39,606 nucleotides of DNA from Cohaesibacter sp. (GTDB taxonomy: Bacteria > Pseudomonadota > Alphaproteobacteria > Rhizobiales > Cohaesibacteraceae): positions 1 to 39,606 of the forward strand of contig JAOXSH010000116.1 of the NCBI GenBank assembly GCA_025800145.1, read 5' to 3'. Under the pieces are notes generated by a model. The model had not been told where the DNA came from, did not search any database, and saw nothing but the letters and a program-made list of their open reading frames with translations. Each line of letters begins with the position of its first letter. Position 1 is the stretch's first letter. Positions 38,330 through 39,606 of this stretch are shown here, one piece after another. Position numbers and translations under genes: made by a program.

Positions 38330-38429
38330 ACCGGATTTTATTGGCTTTCTGGACTGCGTCGATCTTGCTTTATGGTCAACCAGACCATCACAGCAAAAGC
38401 TTCTTACCAGAAAGCCAATAAAATCCGGT
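38330..38429. repeat. 100-base palindromic element
   Basis: Terminal arms 38330-38352 and 38407-38429 are exact 23-base reverse complements (beginning ACCGGATTTT, ending AAAATCCGGT). The 54-base centre contains a second, concentric palindrome, ATGGTC and GACCAT around AACCA, flanked by TTGCT and AGCAA. Its sequence differs from the other inverted repeats in the window. It sits at the 5' edge of the decayed traG-like gene, so it may have inserted there. No target duplication was recognised. Confidence 0.75.
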
Positions 38430-39606
38430 GTTATAACTGGGCGATATCGGGATCTCGGCAGTTTGAGGCCTGGAATTTAAGGCGACGATTAAAGGGCTCT
38501 GATTATGAGCCAGACATAATAGAGGCAGCGGAAGCGGCCGCCAAAGCAGGAAAGAGCTATGAGGGTATTTTAGCGAAAGCTGATAAAGAGAAGAAAAATA
38601 AAGCGCAACAAGCAAGCTGCCATGCGCAAGAACCCTCCCAAGGCATTTGGATCGGCGCGGTAGGCAACGCTGGATGAAGTGCAAGACGCCCGTCTCATTG
38701 GAAATGAACCATCAGAGGCGTTGCAGTTTGGAAGTTTTGAAGAAGGTGATGAGGCGCTTGTTTGGGCCGGAGAAAGCCATCTGCTAACCGTTGCGCCAAC
38801 GCGGACGGGGAAGGGCACTACGCAGATCATCCCGAACCTGCTGAGCTATAAAGGGAGCTGTATCATCCTTGATCCCAAGGGTGAGCTTTATGACGCGACG
38901 GCGGATTGGCGACGTAAGAATGTTGGGCCTGTCCATGTACTCAATCCGTTTGAGCTCGATGCAGTTGGAACGCATACGAATGCACTTAATCCATTAGACC
39001 TTATCGAAACCGATCATGATGTGACCAAGCTAGCGGAAATGATTTATCCGCGCACATCGGATGATCGGCAGAAGTTTTTTGATAATGAGGCAATTGGGTT
39101 TTTGAGTGCGGTGCTGTTATTTTCAGCGAAGTATGCCCCGCCGTCACATCGCAATCTTGGCACTATCCGCGATACCATTTCGTCACTCAATAAGGATTTC
39201 TATGGGCTAACCAAGGCCATGGCTTCCGACGGTATGCCTAATGCGATCCGCAATGCTGCGGCCAATGTGTTGAGCAAAACCCGAGATGTTGGACTGCCAA
39301 GGCTGATTGATAGCCTCGGTCAACATATGCGGATATGGGATACGGAAGGCCTGCGCAAAGCAACCAGCCAATCCGATTTTGATTTTAAGAGCCTCAAAGA
39401 TAAGCCCAGCTACCATATATCTGGCGCTGCCGTTTGAGGAGCTTCGAACCTACTCCACCTATGTGCAGATTATCCTTGCTGCGGCGCTGGATGCCATGCA
39501 GCAGAACCCGACAGTGCCCAAGCTTCCGGTGCTGTTTGTACTGGATGAATTCTTAGCATTGGACATCTGAGCGGTTTGTTGATGCCTTGCGCACGCATGC
39601 GTCCTT
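38430..39606 (+). pseudogene. Decayed TraG/VirD4-type conjugative coupling protein
   Basis: Remnant of the ATPase that brings DNA substrates to a type IV secretion channel. The pieces lie in different frames. First comes a linker-like part (YEPDIIEAAEAAAKAGKSY). A frame change near 38590-38630 leads to RKNPPKAFGSAR, which hits TAG at 38661-38663 where the conserved GSARWAT motif expects tryptophan. The frame then resumes with ATLDEVQDARLIG, the Walker A region APTRTGKGTTQIIPNLL and IILDPKGELYDA. At about 39408 one extra A shifts the frame from KDKP to ATIYLALPFEELRTY and the Walker B region LFVLDEFLAL. A stop at 39568 and further shifts before ERFVDALRTHAS complete the damage. The N-terminal membrane helices are missing and the 3' end is outside the window. 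Confidence 0.88.

Noticed and set aside
38327..38677. A 116-residue plus-strand frame as an intact new gene
   Set aside because: Its first third is the palindromic element, its middle is a TraG-linker fragment, and its end is an out-of-frame reading of the conserved traG sequence, so it is part of the pseudogene.
39307..39570. An 87-residue frame at the right end as a separate small gene
   Set aside because: From ATIYLALPFEELRTY onward it is the continuation of the traG-like protein after a frameshift; the earlier residues are out-of-frame traG sequence.
1..39606. CRISPR array, tRNA or rRNA genes, defence system or biosynthetic cluster
   Set aside because: No regularly spaced repeats, cloverleaf-like sequences, rRNA motifs or defence and biosynthetic genes were recognised on either strand; the content is core metabolism apart from the last 1.4 kb.

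Overview
This window is almost entirely core chromosome of an alphaproteobacterium, most likely a marine-type Hyphomicrobiales (Rhizobiales) member. The evidence is gene content and order: nuoJKLMN-birA-rnj-mce-DUF1467-proS-lolCD-dnaE, followed by rpsB-tsf-pyrH-frr-uppS-cdsA-dxr-rseP-bamA-lpxD-fabZ-lpxA-lpxI-lpxB, then gltA, gltX and comEC. LpxI in place of LpxH, a short proline-tRNA ligase without the editing insertion, RNase J, and a two-palindrome repeat resembling those scattered through rhizobial genomes point the same way. Base composition looks moderate (about half G+C by eye), lower than most rhizobia. The genus is not identified.

Layout. 1-5651: distal end of the complex I (NADH:ubiquinone oxidoreductase) operon, closed by a clear terminator. 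5785-9066: biotin ligase, RNase J, methylmalonyl-CoA epimerase and a small DUF1467 membrane protein. 9067-9763: a 700-base gap holding a palindromic repeat, a terminator and a probable structured small RNA on the minus strand, 6S RNA-like in fold. 9764-13187: prolyl-tRNA synthetase and a lipoprotein-release (Lol) ABC transporter. 13188-13609: an AT-rich gap with a promoter and a 31-residue membrane peptide. 13610-17062: DNA polymerase III alpha subunit. 17063-22283: translation and envelope genes (rpsB, tsf, pyrH, frr, uppS, cdsA) behind a recognisable promoter. 22317-32030: isoprenoid precursor synthesis, site-2 protease, outer-membrane assembly and lipid A synthesis. 32259-35416, minus strand: citrate synthase and glutamyl-tRNA synthetase. 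35554-38193: ComEC. 38194-39606: an AT-rich junction, a 100-base palindromic element and a decayed TraG/VirD4 coupling-protein gene, so the window's right end enters an accessory region, probably a degraded conjugative or integrated element.

How the genes work together. The 17-32 kb block couples translation factors to cell-envelope production: UppS supplies the undecaprenyl carrier, CdsA makes CDP-diacylglycerol, Dxr makes isoprenoid precursors, RseP handles envelope-stress proteolysis, BamA inserts outer-membrane proteins, and LpxD/FabZ/LpxA/LpxI/LpxB carry out early lipid A steps. Tight or overlapping junctions occur at nuoL-nuoM, lolC-lolD, uppS-cdsA, fabZ-lpxA and lpxI-lpxB.

I found no complete undescribed multi-gene system. 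The unexplained material is between genes: the minus-strand RNA near 9.26-9.48 kb, the 31-residue peptide at 13.38 kb, nested inverted repeats before lpxI, a perfect 45-base inverted repeat between lpxB and gltA, a double ACCGGT palindrome before gltA, and the palindrome beside the broken traG. No tRNA, rRNA, CRISPR array or intact transposase gene was seen.
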